A DNA stretch of 64,000 bases from an uncultured Acetobacteraceae bacterium. GTDB taxonomy: Bacteria > Pseudomonadota > Alphaproteobacteria > Acetobacterales > Acetobacteraceae. Within the stretch, counting starts at the first letter, position 1, and every line of letters starts with the position of its first letter. The translations under genes and the position numbers were made by a program. A model generated the notes under the pieces. It had not been told where the DNA came from and ran no database searches. It saw only the letters and a program-made list of their open reading frames with translations. This document shows, piece by piece, positions 63,875 to 64,000 of the stretch. Location of the stretch: the NCBI GenBank assembly GCA_903907955.1, contig CAIVPZ010000109.1, positions 1 to 64,000 of the forward strand. Reading direction: 5' to 3'.

Positions 63875-64000
63875 CCGGCGCAGGCGGCATCATCGCGGCG
63901 CCGGCGAACCGCGCCCGACAATTCCCCAGGCCAAGCCGCGGCGGCGTCGCCGCTTCCGGACCCGCACGCTGGTGCGCGCTGGCCTGATCCTGCTGCTGGT
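63867..64000 (+). CDS. partial gene running off the window, Arg-rich N-terminus
   Basis: ATG 63867 lies inside the end of the pseudouridine synthase gene, with GGAA just upstream. The 44 visible residues are very basic (ASRRRRHHRGAGEPRP, KPRRRRRFRTRT) and then turn hydrophobic (LVRAGLILLLV), which suggests a single-pass membrane protein with its N-terminus in the cytoplasm. Too little is present to name it. Confidence 0.55.
   Translation, partial: MASRRRRHHRGAGEPRPTIPQAKPRRRRRFRTRTLVRAGLILLL

Overview
The window looks like a piece of chromosome from a GC-rich alphaproteobacterium, most likely Acetobacteraceae/Rhodospirillales. The grounds are the layout (rplKAJL-rpoBC running straight into the str, S10, spc and alpha operons), the style of the ribosomal and RNA polymerase proteins, CTTGAC/TATAGT-like promoters, an alpha-type MmgR-like sRNA and clusters of intergenic GGGGCAAAGCCCC palindromes. 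The family-level placement is inference.

Positions 1-17 kb form a surface/secretion locus. A giant RTX calcium-binding protein (5' end outside the window, stop at 13626) is followed by a PEP-CTERM exported protein and a TPR/SPINDLY-type O-GlcNAc transferase homologue. The RTX gene has several layers of repetition: nonapeptides, a roughly 1.05 kb super-period, and a 252 bp tandem block. It also contains one rearranged module.

Positions 17-33 kb are mixed housekeeping and accessory genes. They include a fused LplT-Aas lysophospholipid transport/reacylation protein and a molybdate locus (mop, then modE-modA-modB-modC) with a perfect ModE-box palindrome on the modE start and a possible RNA switch before mop. 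Then come a lytic transglycosylase, an sRNA of the alpha-r8/MmgR (suhB) type, a leftward cluster (AlkA-like glycosylase, two unrecognised genes, an N-formylglutamate amidohydrolase), an OmpR/EnvZ-type two-component pair and a membrane protein with a likely SH3-like tail.

Positions 33-61.5 kb are one long run of expression genes, all on the plus strand: rplK, rplA, rplJ, rplL, rpoB, rpoC, rpsL, rpsG, tuf, rpsJ through rplO, secY, adk, rpsM, rpsK, rpoA and rplQ. Neither secE-nusG nor fusA is at its usual place, and L5 carries a long Lys/Gly/Ala-rich N-terminal extension. The right end holds rarA, an RluA-family pseudouridine synthase and the start of a further gene. No tRNA, rRNA, CRISPR array, transposase or phage gene was seen.

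The best candidates for something new are the architecture of the RTX locus with its associated glycosyltransferase, the 5' UTR of mop, a modB gene with no normal start codon, and a 67 bp repeat that supplies the stop codon of two unrelated genes.
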